A DNA stretch of 64,000 nucleotides from Pseudomonas fluorescens (GTDB lineage: Bacteria > Pseudomonadota > Gammaproteobacteria > Pseudomonadales > Pseudomonadaceae). The translations under genes were made by a program, and so were the position numbers. The stretch covers positions 1-64,000 of the forward strand of contig NZ_CABVIY010000001.1 of assembly GCF_902498195.1 (NCBI RefSeq), read 5' to 3'. The first letter of the stretch is position 1. Each line of letters begins with the position of its first letter. Below are positions 9,730 to 18,354 of the stretch, piece by piece. Below the pieces are notes generated by a model that was given only the letters and a program-made list of their open reading frames with translations, had not been told where the DNA came from and searched no databases.

Positions 9730-10704
9730 ATGGCAACTACTATAAAAAAATTAATTCTTAGTGAAAAGGAATGCCAACAGGTTCGTGGTTTGCTTGACGA
9801 AATAATTGAAGTTCCTGCGATGACAAATCAGTACGTTTTCATGGAGAAAGCGGGGCTTTATGCTCAGGAGTTACCCCGAAGAATTCGTCAGGAATTTTAT
9901 GATTTCAAGCGAAGTGAAGAACCGGCAGCGCTTTTGGTGTCCGGCAATCCAGTGCTTGGCGACGGCGCGGGGCCAAGCCCCTCAAGATATATTGAGTTAG
10001 ATGAAGAGTACTGTCTGAATGACGCAAAAATATTGCATGGTTTGTATGGGGCATTGCTGGGTGAAGGAGTTGGGTTTACTTCGCAGCGTGGCGGGAGTCT
10101 TTATAACAATATTATTCCGTTGGAAGAGTTGAGTAGTGTTCCAAATTCGAGCAGTGGGTCTGCCCTGGATTTTGGGTTTCATGTTGAGGATGCTTTTCAC
10201 CCCGCACGAGCAGAGTACTTGGGGCTCGTCTGTATGCGTAATGATGAACGTGCTTCAACCACAATTTCGTGCATAGATGGGATCAAGCTTAGCGCTGAAG
10301 AAAAACAAGTTTTGTTTGAACCTCGCTTCAGGATTCCTCACAATCCAATCCATAGCACGTCTGACATCGTGGAGGAAGCCTCACAGTCAATCCTATTTGG
10401 TCATAGGGATACGCCATACGTAAAAATCAATGCGGCCGCGTTAAACATTGATGAATATCATGGTATCGAATTGCAAGCTTTAAAAAAACTGCTGAATTAT
10501 TTTGCTGAGAATCGCATGACGGTCATTCTCGAAGCAACAGACTGTATATTCATAGATAATTACCGTTGCGTGCATGCGCGAGAGTCATTCAAAGCGAACT
10601 ATGGCGACGGAGCTCGTTGGTTGGCAAGAGTAGTGTTTGCTTCTAGTTTACGAAAGTCGCGTGAAATGCGAAACTCGATAAAAACTCGTGCCATAAATGC
10701 ATAA
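9730..10704 (+). CDS. Fe(II)/2-oxoglutarate oxygenase, clavaminate synthase-like (amino-acid hydroxylase family)
   Basis: The 324-residue protein belongs by its motifs to the clavaminate synthase/AsnO/VioC group of 2-oxoglutarate-dependent oxygenases, which mostly hydroxylate free or carrier-bound amino acids such as Asn or Arg. The facial triad is H151-x-E153 in FHVEDAFHP, typical of this group, with the distal H282 (CVHARESF). R296 or R300 (ARWLARV) is positioned to bind 2-oxoglutarate. I start at ATG 9730 because GGAAGG lies 5 bases upstream; an ATG 14 codons earlier has none. It is followed 10 bases later by a racemase gene and then an exporter, suggesting a short amino-acid tailoring pathway. 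The substrate cannot be read from the sequence. Confidence 0.85.
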   Translation: MATTIKKLILSEKECQQVRGLLDEIIEVPAMTNQYVFMEKAGLYAQELPRRIRQEFYDFKRSEEPAALLVSGNPVLGDGAGPSPSRYIELDEEYCLNDAKILHGLYGALLGEGVGFTSQRGGSLYNNIIPLEELSSVPNSSSGSALDFGFHVEDAFHPARAEYLGLVCMRNDERASTTISCIDGIKLSAEEKQVLFEPRFRIPHNPIHSTSDIVEEASQSILFGHRDTPYVKINAAALNIDEYHGIELQALKKLLNYFAENRMTVILEATDCIFIDNYRCVHARESFKANYGDGARWLARVVFASSLRKSREMRNSIKTRAINA

Positions 10705-10714
10705 GGGAACTGCC

Positions 10715-11566
10715 ATGAATTCACCGTTGTCAAATACTCCAAAGTTGTGGCTTGGAAATGGATCCAGGTTTGATGAGATGCAAATGCTCAAGTCTAAACG
10801 TCCAATCGTTGTTGTTGATTCAGGCGTAGGTGGCTTGACAGTTGTGCGTGAGCTTGAGAAGTTGATTCCAAATGCAAATATCCTATATCTGGCAGACAAC
10901 GCTTGGTTTCCCTACGGTAGCAAAACAGGAGCTGATGTTGTTCAGCGGGTCGAAAAACTGTTGGATGGACTATGTACGAAAGTTGAACCAGAGGCGATAG
11001 TTGTAGCATGTAATACCGCATCAGTTGCGATAGTAGATCATGGTGCCGAAAATCTAAGGCATAAATGCTTCTTGGTCACGCCACAAATAAATGAAGCTGT
11101 TGATGCTTCCAAGACCAAGTGTATTGCTTTTCTTGCAACTGCTGGAACACTAAAAAGTAATCATGTCATCCAATCTATAGCCAGATCCAGGGTCAATGCA
11201 GCAGTATGGCCGATTGCAACTCAAACGCTTGTAACACTAGCGGAGGAGATGTTGGCGGGAGGAGAGGTGAGTTTTGAAGATTTTGAAGAGTTGATTTGTT
11301 TGTATCTTACGGAAGAGCAGCGGTTGTCCATTGATACAGTTGTTTTAGGTTGCACTCATTTCCCTCTGTTGATCGATGGTCTGCGGAGAGTATTCCCAGC
11401 TGCTGATAATTGGATTCATTCCGCTAGAAAAGTTGCTTTGCAGGTGGTTGCATCAACTGATATAACGTCTGATTCTATTGATGAAGTATCTAAAGTTGCT
11501 ACCTATACTAGGGAGTCTGATGCTGTTAAATATCACCAGGTCTTCTCGATGAACGGTTTTTGTTAG
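10715..11566 (+). CDS. Glutamate racemase-like cofactor-independent racemase
   Basis: The 283-residue protein has the hallmarks of MurI: DSGVGGLTVVRE, the DNAWFPYG segment, C99 in ACNTAS and C213 in LGCTHFPL. These two cysteines are the acid/base pair that interconverts L- and D-glutamate. The start at 10715 has AAGGGA 7 bases upstream; an ATG overlapping the preceding stop is also possible and would add 6 residues. A roughly 30-residue N-terminal extension precedes the usual MurI start. Its place between an amino-acid oxygenase and an exporter argues against the housekeeping copy. It may racemise a hydroxylated acidic amino acid, or act as a second MurI that protects the producer. Both are inferences. 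Confidence 0.85.
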   Translation: MNSPLSNTPKLWLGNGSRFDEMQMLKSKRPIVVVDSGVGGLTVVRELEKLIPNANILYLADNAWFPYGSKTGADVVQRVEKLLDGLCTKVEPEAIVVACNTASVAIVDHGAENLRHKCFLVTPQINEAVDASKTKCIAFLATAGTLKSNHVIQSIARSRVNAAVWPIATQTLVTLAEEMLAGGEVSFEDFEELICLYLTEEQRLSIDTVVLGCTHFPLLIDGLRRVFPAADNWIHSARKVALQVVASTDITSDSIDEVSKVATYTRESDAVKYHQVFSMNGFC

Positions 11567-11727
11567 TCGTTTCTGTTTTTTATAGAAAGTCTCATCTTCG
11601 TTGGATCTCTTCTGTTTGTTAATAGCCTTTAAAGCTGATGGATGTTTCAGTCTAACTGGGCTTTCGTGTGTGGTGTTGTTGTGGTAGGGCATTGTTGTTA
11701 TGTTCTGTTGAAAGTGGAGCTATACGT

Positions 11728-12945
11728 ATGAGCTTTTTTTCCAAGCACTATCGGTGGGTCATTCTAGCTGTCGCTACTTTTGCTCAGGCGTGTGCTTGTT
11801 TCTTTGTGCAGGGGTTCGGATCTATTGCGCTAAATGTTCAAGCTGAAATGTCTCTTAGCAACTGGCAGATAGGCGTGCTGGTTTCAGCAGCACAGTTGAT
11901 ACCACTTGCTGGACTTTTGGTTGCTGGTGAGTTGTTGGACAGACACAGTGAGCGGTTCGTTGTGGGGGGAGGAACCGTGATCGTTGGAGTTGCATTGTGC
12001 GCAGCAGCTGTGGCTAATTCCTATATTGAGTTGTTGATATGTCTTGCAGTTTTAGGTCTTGGGTATAGTACGGCCCAGCCTGGGGGAAGCAAATCGGTAT
12101 CTAATTGGTTTGCAGGTGATAAGTTAGGATTTGCCATGGGTATTCGGCAGGCAGGCTTACCACTTGGTGGCGCCTTGGCGACACTGATTCTTCCGTATAT
12201 TGCTATTCGATTTTCGGTTCAGGCAGCTTTCTTGGCAGGTGGGATAATTGCGTTGATTGGTGCGGTTGTTTTTATGATGTTATATAGGCCTCCAAGAACT
12301 CATAGAATCTCCAAAAAACAAGCAATAAATTTAAGGTTGGCGATTTCATCACGGCTAGCGATGGCAAAAGAGCCCTCGATGAGAAATATCATGTTGTCGG
12401 GTGCCAGTCTTACGGCTTCCCAGTACGCGATCTCAGTCTTTCTTGTCTTGTACCTTCATACATCGCTTGGACTTGATAGTTTAGTTGCTACAACAATGTT
12501 TTTTGTAGTACTTGGCTCAGGTGTGGCTGGGAGAATAATACTTGCAGCGTGGAGCGACCGCTGCAAGGCTGGGAGGTACTACCCGGTGTTGACTTGTTTA
12601 GGCGCAGTCAGTGTGGTCTTAGTGCTTTTACCACTATTGGAAACCAAAAATCTGATTGTCGTGAGTTTACTCATGATTCTGACCGGATTTTTTGCATATG
12701 GGTGGTATGGCCCTTGGGTGGCTTATATTGCCGAAATCGCTCCAGTTGAGCGAAAGGGCTTCGCGCTCGGAATGGCAATGACAGCTAATCAAGTTTCCGT
12801 AGTATTGGTGCCTCCAATTATTGGTCTTTCGAAAGACAGTCTTGGAACTTTTGCTTATGGTTGGGGAGTATTAGCCATAGTCTCTTTCATTTTGTTATTT
12901 ACTACCAGTAAGAAGAGCAAGAAAATTTTGGCGGTCTCAGAGTAA
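11728..12945 (+). CDS. MFS transporter
   Basis: A 405-residue membrane protein with about 12 hydrophobic segments, typical of the major facilitator superfamily. The loop after segment 2 (GELLDRHSERFVVGGG) and the GVAGRIILAAWSDRCKAGRY loop between the two halves are the family's conserved cytoplasmic loops. ATG 11728 has GGAG about 8 bases upstream and begins MSFFSKHYRWVIL, a plausible cytoplasmic start to segment 1; a start 20 codons earlier would add a cysteine-rich non-membrane stretch. About 160 bases separate it from the racemase gene. It probably exports the product of the two enzymes, or imports their substrate. Confidence 0.85.
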   Translation: MSFFSKHYRWVILAVATFAQACACFFVQGFGSIALNVQAEMSLSNWQIGVLVSAAQLIPLAGLLVAGELLDRHSERFVVGGGTVIVGVALCAAAVANSYIELLICLAVLGLGYSTAQPGGSKSVSNWFAGDKLGFAMGIRQAGLPLGGALATLILPYIAIRFSVQAAFLAGGIIALIGAVVFMMLYRPPRTHRISKKQAINLRLAISSRLAMAKEPSMRNIMLSGASLTASQYAISVFLVLYLHTSLGLDSLVATTMFFVVLGSGVAGRIILAAWSDRCKAGRYYPVLTCLGAVSVVLVLLPLLETKNLIVVSLLMILTGFFAYGWYGPWVAYIAEIAPVERKGFALGMAMTANQVSVVLVPPIIGLSKDSLGTFAYGWGVLAIVSFILLFTTSKKSKKILAVSE

Positions 12946-13212
12946 TCGTTTGAAAGGTGCTGCAATCTCCTAAGACTATTTCATAAGTTTCGATCAATAC
13001 TTACTTAGAGTCGGCGTGGTTCTTATTAGTCGAGTTCCCCATTTCCCGCCACATCTCTACCTGTCGAATGTCAACGCCGGACCAGCAGGTTGCGGCAGTT
13101 GATCATTGCCGAAATGGACATGATCCTCATTGATGTCTGAACTGACCCAATTATAGGCAAGCCCGCACACAGAGGTTTTTGTGATGCCGAAGTTAATCTT
13201 CACCATAAAACT
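12946..13212. other. Right end of the island, no intact gene
   Basis: The sequence returns from AT-rich to moderate composition here. A short open stretch at roughly 13075-13140 (ending in the residues RQLIIAEMDMILIDV before a stop) looks like the tail of a broken gene that I cannot name. No terminator or mobile-element end is clear. Confidence 0.4.
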
Positions 13213-13527
13213 CTGTGGGAGCGGGCTTGCTCGCGAAGGCGGCCTGGAGAACGCCGCTGATTAAAGCTTGATCAACACCGACTTCAACTCGGTGTAATGC
13301 TCGATCGCCGCATACCCCATCTCTCTTCCCACCCCCGACATCTTGTAGCCGCCAAACGGCAGCGCCGGGTCCAGGGCGCTGTGGCAGTTGACCCACACCG
13401 AGCCGGACTTGATGCGTGGAATCATCCGGTGCACCGCCGCCAGGTCGTTGGACCAGATGCTCGCACCCAAGCCGTACGGGCTGTCGTTGGCCAGGCGCAG
13501 TGCCTCGGCTTCGTCATCGAACGGAAT
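13213..13527. repeat. Right copy of the ~315 bp direct repeat
   Basis: Near-identical to 9135-9449 and in the same orientation. Here it forms the 3' end of the intact aldehyde dehydrogenase gene plus a single, unpaired REP arm (CTGTGGGAGCGGGCTTGCTC), so the partner arm was left behind at the other copy. Confidence 0.93.
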
Positions 13528-14751
13528 CGCCACCAGCACCGGGCCGAAGATTTCTTCCTGGACCAGCGAGTGCTTCTGATCGACGTCGACGATCACCGTC
13601 GGCTTGACGAAAAATCCCGGCCCGAACTGCTCGCCACCGCAAGCGATGGTCGCGCCGCTTTCCCGGCCCTTCTCGATATAGCCGTAGACCCGCTCCTGTT
13701 GGCGGGCGGAGATCAGCGGCCCCATCTCGACGCTAGGGTCCAGGCCGTTGCCGAGTTTCATGGCGTTGGCGATGTCGCTGATGTCCGCCACCACATTGTC
13801 GAAATGTTTGCGCTGCACGTACAGGCGCGAGCCGGCGCAGCAAACCTGGCCCTGGTTGAAGAAGATCGCGCTGGCGGCACCGGCGGCGGCGCTTGGCAGG
13901 TCGGCGTCGGCCATGACGATGGTCGGCGATTTGCCGCCCAGTTCCAGGGTGACCCGGGTCATCGAATCCATGGCGATCTTGCCGATCTGCTTGCCCACGG
14001 CGGTGGAGCCGGTGAAGGTTAACTTGTCCACCAACGGGTTGTGGGTCAGGGCGGAACCTGCGGTGATGCCGGTGCCGGTGACGACGTTGAACACGCCTTC
14101 GGGGTAGCCCGCTTCCAGTACCAGCTCGGCGAGTTTGAGCGCGGTCAGCGGGGTTTCGTCGGCGGGCTTGAGCACCACGGTGCAACCGGTGGCCAGGGCC
14201 GGGCCGAGTTTCCAGCAGGCCAGCAGCAGCGGGAAGTTCCAGGCGACGATGGCACCGACCACGCCCACCGCTTCGCGACGGATGAAACTGTGGAACTGGT
14301 CGTGGGGCATCAACGGCGCCGAGACATCGACGGTGGTGCCTTCAATCTTGGTAGCCCAGCCGGCCATGTAACGCAGGAAGTCGATGGACAGTTGCACGTC
14401 CATCACCTGGGCGACGGCGGCGCTTTTGCCGTTGTTCAGGCATTCCAGCTGCGCCAGCAGTTCGGCATCGCGCTGCATCAGGTCGGCGAGTTTCCACAAC
14501 AGGTTCTGCCGCTCACGGGGGCGGGTGCGGGTCCAGGCCGAATCGTCGAACGCTCGGCGGGCAGCAAGCACGGCGCGGTCGACATCGTCCGGCGTGGCCC
14601 TGGGCACCACGCACAGCATTTCACCGGTGGCCGGGTTGTGCAGGGGCATGGTCTGGCCGTCGGCGGCCTCGACCCAGTCGCCGCCGATGAGCATGCGCGG
14701 GGCGCGCTGGATAAAGGCCGAAGTGGCAGGAAGCAGGTTTGGGAGCGACAT
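13261..14751 (-). CDS. Aldehyde dehydrogenase of the amine degradation pathway
   Basis: The 496-residue NAD(P)-dependent enzyme oxidises aldehydes to acids. It has the family motifs AIVAWNFPLLLACWKLGPAL, FTGSTAVGK (cofactor site), ELGGKSP with the catalytic glutamate, and GQVCCAGSR with the catalytic cysteine. Its best fit is the phenylacetaldehyde dehydrogenase type that follows amine dehydrogenases in Pseudomonas phenylethylamine degradation; the exact substrate is inferred. ATG 14751 has ACGAGG upstream and fits the family length; the frame stays open for 120 more codons but without a match. A sigma54 promoter lies about 37-52 bases upstream. Its 3' end is duplicated at 9183. Confidence 0.9.
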   Translation of the reverse strand: MSLPNLLPATSAFIQRAPRMLIGGDWVEAADGQTMPLHNPATGEMLCVVPRATPDDVDRAVLAARRAFDDSAWTRTRPRERQNLLWKLADLMQRDAELLAQLECLNNGKSAAVAQVMDVQLSIDFLRYMAGWATKIEGTTVDVSAPLMPHDQFHSFIRREAVGVVGAIVAWNFPLLLACWKLGPALATGCTVVLKPADETPLTALKLAELVLEAGYPEGVFNVVTGTGITAGSALTHNPLVDKLTFTGSTAVGKQIGKIAMDSMTRVTLELGGKSPTIVMADADLPSAAAGAASAIFFNQGQVCCAGSRLYVQRKHFDNVVADISDIANAMKLGNGLDPSVEMGPLISARQQERVYGYIEKGRESGATIACGGEQFGPGFFVKPTVIVDVDQKHSLVQEEIFGPVLVAIPFDDEAEALRLANDSPYGLGASIWSNDLAAVHRMIPRIKSGSVWVNCHSALDPALPFGGYKMSGVGREMGYAAIEHYTELKSVLIKL

Positions 14752-14787
14752 GTTGAAACCTCGTCTTGTTCGTGTGCCGAGGTCTTT

Positions 14788-14803
14788 CGCAATGGCTGTG
14801 CCA
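14788..14803 (-). promoter_or_regulatory. Sigma54 (-24/-12) promoter of the aldehyde dehydrogenase gene
   Basis: Read on the minus strand the sequence is TGGCACAGCCATTGCG, a near-perfect match to TGGCAC-N5-TTGC with GG and GC exactly 10 bases apart. It ends 37 bases before the start codon, and a sigma54 activator is encoded at 3488-5392. Confidence 0.8.
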
Positions 14804-14879
14804 GTTGTGGATTTGTGCTGCGAGGGCCCGATATGGCGGGTTTTACGGAGGTTTTGAGCAATCCCCCAGCGTGGACAAT

Positions 14880-14896
14880 CGTCGCAAATTGCGACG
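14880..14896. promoter_or_regulatory. Palindrome, likely upstream activator site
   Basis: CGTCGCAA-A-TTGCGACG is a perfect 8-base inverted repeat. It is centred about 110 bases upstream of the expected sigma54 transcription start of the aldehyde dehydrogenase gene, the usual distance for an enhancer-binding protein. Confidence 0.6.
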
Positions 14897-14917
14897 ACGT
14901 GAGACTGGCGCACTACT

Positions 14918-15020
14918 CTGTAGGAGCGAGCAAGCTCGCGATGGTGGCCAACGATAACGTGGGCTGTCTGAATACCCTCATTATCGTTGACGACCATCGC
15001 GAGCTTGCTCGCTCCTACAG
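14918..15020. repeat. REP inverted pair
   Basis: CTGTAGGAGCGAGCAAGCTCGCG and its inverse CGCGAGCTTGCTCGCTCCTACAG, separated by about 57 bases. It lies between the two divergent regulatory regions and separates the aldehyde dehydrogenase and qhpA control sites. Confidence 0.9.
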
Positions 15021-15037
15021 TCTCAGGTTGCAACAGT

Positions 15038-15077
15038 TGTCGCGAAATTAAACGTGGAATGCCGTTAACGTCCACGT
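15038..15077. promoter_or_regulatory. Putative upstream control sites of qhpA
   Basis: Two signals overlap. GTCGCGAAATTAAACG (15038-15053) resembles a degenerate version of the palindrome at 14880-14896. ACGTGGA (15052-15058) and TCCACGT (15071-15077) form a perfect 7-base inverted repeat around a 12-base spacer. Both lie roughly 80-120 bases before the expected qhpA transcription start. Confidence 0.4.
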
Positions 15078-15130
15078 CAAAACCCCGCTGATTACTCACA
15101 ACCCATTGATTCATTGAAGTATTCGTAAGC

Positions 15131-15145
15131 TGGCACGCTCCGTGT
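15131..15145 (+). promoter_or_regulatory. Imperfect sigma54-like promoter of qhpA
   Basis: TGGCACGCTCCGTGTA has a perfect -24 element; the -12 element reads GT instead of the nearly invariant GC at the correct 10-base spacing. It is plausible because of the upstream sites and the divergent sigma54 promoter, but the GC mismatch is a real weakness. Confidence 0.4.
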
Positions 15146-15259
15146 ATTGCTCATCGCAGACGTTTCTCTTGCCTCCGTCAGCAGCCCGCCGCCGACGGCA
15201 GAAACCCAGAAAACGATAAGCCACAAAAATAAGAAAGCACCGTGCGAGGTTCGACGTTG

Positions 15260-16840
15260 ATGAAGAGAAAACTCCGATCAGGCCTGAGTGCCAGTCTGCT
15301 GGCCGTGGCCGCTTGTGTGGCGCTGCATTCGCCTGACAGCCTGGCAGCCCGCGACGCCCAGACCATCCTCAAGGAAACCTGTCAGGGCTGTCACACCCCC
15401 GAAGCCGATAACGCCCTGAGCCGCATCAGCCATCAGCGCAAGACGCCGGAAGGCTGGCTGATGAGTATCGCGCGCATGCAGACCATGCACGGTCTGCAAA
15501 TCAGCGATGAAGACCGCCGGACGCTGGTCAAGTACCTGGCCGATACCCAGGGCCTGGCACCGAGCGAAACCGACGGCGTGCGTTATGCCATGGAGCGCCG
15601 GCTCAACACCGTCGAAACATTCGACGACCAGGTCAGCCAGATGTGCGGCCGCTGCCACTCCGGTGCGCGGGTCGCCCTGCAACGGCGTCCGGCCCAGGAA
15701 TGGGAGCGCCTGGTGAACTTCCACCTCGGCCAGTGGCCGTCGCTGGAGTACCAGGCGCTGTCCCGCGACCGCGACTGGTTTGACCTGGCCCGCAAAGAGA
15801 TGGTGCCGCTGCTGGCCAAGCGTTATGCGCTGGACAACCCGGCCTGGAAAAAATGGCTGGGCACCGCGCCGAAAAGCGAGGCACTGGTGGGTGACTGGAG
15901 CTTCAGCGGCCACATGCCGGGCAAAGGCGAACTGGCCGGTGTGATGAGCGTGGCCGCCGACGGCAACGACACCTTCAAGGTCAGCGTCAAAGGCCAATAC
16001 GCCGACGGTTCGCCGTTCAACGGCGACGGCAGCGCGATTCTCTACACCGGCTACGAATGGCGCGGCAACGTGACCATCGATGGCGTGACCTTGCGCCAGG
16101 TGTTCGCCGCCCAGGGCAACGCCATGCAGGGCCGGATGTTCGAGGCCGAGCATGATGAGCGGGGGCTGGACTTCGTTGCCGCCAAGCAGGGCTCCAGCCG
16201 CTTGTTGGCGGTGCAACCGGGCTACCTCAAGGCCGGCAGCGAAACCGAAGTCACCCTGATCGGCAGCGGCCTGACCGGCAAGCCGAACTTCGGCAAGGGC
16301 GTGGAAGTGGTGGAAATCGTCTCGCAGAGCCCGGAACAGATCAAAGTCAAACTCAAGGCAGCCGCCAACGCCCAACCGGGTATGCGCGCAGTCACCGTCG
16401 GCGCCCTGAAAGGCCCGAGCCTGTCGGTCTACAGCAAGATTGCCGAGGTCAAAGTCGTGCCTGAATTCTCCGTGGCGCGGATCGGCGAGGGCGGTGGTTC
16501 GACGCCGAAAGTCCAGGGCCGTTTCGACGCCGAAGCCTGGGGCAAGGGCGCCGATGGCAAGCCGTATCGCATCGGCGTGTTCCCGGCGCAGTGGAAGGTC
16601 GAGGCCTTCGATGATCGTGCCAAGGAGGACGAAGACGTCAAGTTCGCCGGCACCATGCAGGCCGATGCGGGCGTCTTCACTCCGGGCGATGCCGGGCCGA
16701 ACCCGGCGCGCAAAATGTCCACCAACAATGCCGGCAACCTCAAGGTGATCGCCGCCGTCGACGACGCAGGGAAATCCCTGATCGGCGAAGGCCACATGAT
16801 CGTGACCGTGCAACGCTGGAACAATCCACCCATTCCATGA
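15260..16840 (+). CDS. qhpA: Quinohemoprotein amine dehydrogenase alpha subunit (di-heme)
   Basis: The 526-residue periplasmic subunit carries the two c-type hemes that take electrons from the CTQ cofactor of the gamma subunit. A signal peptide (MKRKLRSG, then a hydrophobic core, cleavage near SLA-ARD) precedes the heme domain with C41QGC44H45 and C129GRC132H133. The rest folds as beta domains in the known Pseudomonas putida and Paracoccus structures. I prefer ATG 15260 over the GTG at 15242, because it gives a clean signal peptide and GCGAGG lies upstream. The order qhpA-qhpD-qhpC-qhpB follows, as in other proteobacteria. In Pseudomonas this operon is also called pea, for phenylethylamine. 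Confidence 0.94.
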   Translation: MKRKLRSGLSASLLAVAACVALHSPDSLAARDAQTILKETCQGCHTPEADNALSRISHQRKTPEGWLMSIARMQTMHGLQISDEDRRTLVKYLADTQGLAPSETDGVRYAMERRLNTVETFDDQVSQMCGRCHSGARVALQRRPAQEWERLVNFHLGQWPSLEYQALSRDRDWFDLARKEMVPLLAKRYALDNPAWKKWLGTAPKSEALVGDWSFSGHMPGKGELAGVMSVAADGNDTFKVSVKGQYADGSPFNGDGSAILYTGYEWRGNVTIDGVTLRQVFAAQGNAMQGRMFEAEHDERGLDFVAAKQGSSRLLAVQPGYLKAGSETEVTLIGSGLTGKPNFGKGVEVVEIVSQSPEQIKVKLKAAANAQPGMRAVTVGALKGPSLSVYSKIAEVKVVPEFSVARIGEGGGSTPKVQGRFDAEAWGKGADGKPYRIGVFPAQWKVEAFDDRAKEDEDVKFAGTMQADAGVFTPGDAGPNPARKMSTNNAGNLKVIAAVDDAGKSLIGEGHMIVTVQRWNNPPIP

Positions 16841-16922
16841 GTTGGGCTGATCGTCAGCGATTCAGACACTTTTCGGAATGACCGCAAGCCCCGCCAAGCG
16901 GGGCCTGCACAGGAGGTTTGCC

Positions 16923-18353
16923 ATGGGCGCAATTTTGAATCTGGTCGAGCGTAACCTGCACGAAGTGCAGGTCGATGCCGACCGCATGCTGTTCCACATC
17001 CCCAGCAGTTCGCTGTTCGCCAGCGATGAACTGACGGGCACCATCATCGATACCTTGCGTGGCCCGGGCTGTTCCTCGGACGACCTGATCCAGCGTCTGG
17101 CCGCGCGCTTCAACGGCGAAGAAATCACCGAGACCCTGCGCGAACTGATGGCCCTGGAACTGGTCAGCGACGGCTCGCCACTGACCCCGGACATCGCCAC
17201 CAAACGGGTCGAGCGCACGGCGATCAATACCGTGGTGCTCAACGTCAACACCGGCTGCAACCTGAGCTGCACCTACTGCTACAAGGAAGACCTCGACAAG
17301 CCGTCGGCCGGCAAGAAGATGGACGTGGAAACCGCCATCGCGTCCGTCGAAATGCTGCTGCGCGAATCGCCGGACGAAGAGCGTTTCACCGTGGTGTTCT
17401 TCGGCGGCGAACCGCTGAGCAATCGCAAGCTGATCGAGTACATGGTCGACTACTGTGAGAAGCGTTTCCGCGAGGCCGGCAAGTTCGTCGAATTCGTCAT
17501 GACCACCAACGCCACGCTGCTCACCGAAGAGACCGTGGACTACCTCAACGCCCACCGTTTCGGGCTGTCGGTGAGCATCGACGGGCCGAAAACCGTGCAC
17601 GACCGCAACCGCATCACTGTGGGCGGGCAGGGCACCTACGACGTGGTGCGGCGCAAGGCCGAGATGCTGCTGTCACGCTACAACAGCCGTCCGGTCGGTG
17701 CGCGGGTGACCCTGACCACCGGCGTCACCGACGTCGAAACCATCTGGGATCACCTGTTCAACGAACTGGGTTTCGCCGAAGTCGGCTTTGCCCCGGTGAC
17801 CTCCGGCGACATCAGCAGCTTCAACCTCACCAGCGACGAACTGGTGCAGGTCTTTGCCAACATGAAGGCCCTCGGTCGCCGTTATCTGGAAGCGGCGCTG
17901 GAGCACCGCAACATCGGCTTCTCCAACCTGCACCAGTTGATCACCGACATCCACGAAGGCCACAAAAAAGCCCTGCCATGCGGCGCGGGCCTGAAGATGC
18001 TGGCGGTGGACCACAAGGGCGAGTTGAACCTGTGCCATCGGTTCACCGGTTCGAGCCTGCCGACCTTCGGCAACGTCCACAGCGGTGTGAAACAGGTGGA
18101 GTTGAACGACTTCCTGTCCCAGCGCCTGGACCGCACCAACACCGGCTGCGAAGACTGCCAGATCCGTAACCTGTGCTCCGGCGGCTGCTACCACGAGAGC
18201 TACGCCCGCTACGGCGACCCGACGCACCCGACCTATCACTACTGCGAACTGATGCGTGACTGGGTCGACTTCGGCATCGAGGTCTACACCCGGATCATGG
18301 CCCATAACCCTGCGTTCATCAGCAGCTACATCACTCCGCGCAAGGCTCACTGA
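16923..18353 (+). CDS. qhpD: Radical SAM enzyme forming thioether crosslinks in the gamma subunit
   Basis: The 476-residue QhpD uses S-adenosylmethionine and iron-sulfur clusters to link cysteine sulfur to Asp/Glu carbons within QhpC. The radical SAM cluster motif is C112NLSC116TYC119. The C-terminal SPASM region has further cysteines (CGAGLKML, then [14 protein letters not shown]) for auxiliary clusters. The ATG at 16923 has a perfect AGGAGG six bases upstream; an ATG 15 codons earlier does not. The gene ends one base before the qhpC start, so enzyme and substrate are made together. Confidence 0.95.
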   Translation: MGAILNLVERNLHEVQVDADRMLFHIPSSSLFASDELTGTIIDTLRGPGCSSDDLIQRLAARFNGEEITETLRELMALELVSDGSPLTPDIATKRVERTAINTVVLNVNTGCNLSCTYCYKEDLDKPSAGKKMDVETAIASVEMLLRESPDEERFTVVFFGGEPLSNRKLIEYMVDYCEKRFREAGKFVEFVMTTNATLLTEETVDYLNAHRFGLSVSIDGPKTVHDRNRITVGGQGTYDVVRRKAEMLLSRYNSRPVGARVTLTTGVTDVETIWDHLFNELGFAEVGFAPVTSGDISSFNLTSDELVQVFANMKALGRRYLEAALEHRNIGFSNLHQLITDIHEGHKKALPCGAGLKMLAVDHKGELNLCHRFTGSSLPTFGNVHSGVKQVELNDFLSQRLDRTNTGCEDCQIRNLCSGGCYHESYARYGDPTHPTYHYCELMRDWVDFGIEVYTRIMAHNPAFISSYITPRKAH

Positions 18354-18354
18354 T

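Larger units (their letters stand above)
9450..13212. mobile_element. AT-rich island: oxygenase, racemase, MFS cassette
   Basis: Base composition drops sharply against both flanks and codon use shifts to A/T-ending codons. The segment lies exactly between the two copies of the direct repeat and interrupts the amine dehydrogenase locus. It holds three genes on the plus strand and no transposase or integrase that I can recognise. The repeat structure fits single-crossover integration of a DNA molecule carrying a piece of the aldehyde dehydrogenase gene, or a duplication formed during insertion; which one is not decided by the sequence. Confidence 0.75.

Noticed and set aside
12946..13212. Insertion-sequence remnant at the right end of the first island
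   Set aside because: A short broken frame is visible but there is no recognisable transposase motif, terminal inverted repeat or target duplication.
14841..15114. N-terminal extension of the aldehyde dehydrogenase up to 15114
   Set aside because: The extension would run through the sigma54 promoter, the palindrome and a REP pair, and has no match to the family. The ATG at 14751 has a good ribosome binding site.
15131..15150. Alternative pairing of TGGCAC with TTGC at 15146-15149 as the sigma54 promoter
   Set aside because: The spacing between GG and GC would be 15 bases instead of the required 10.
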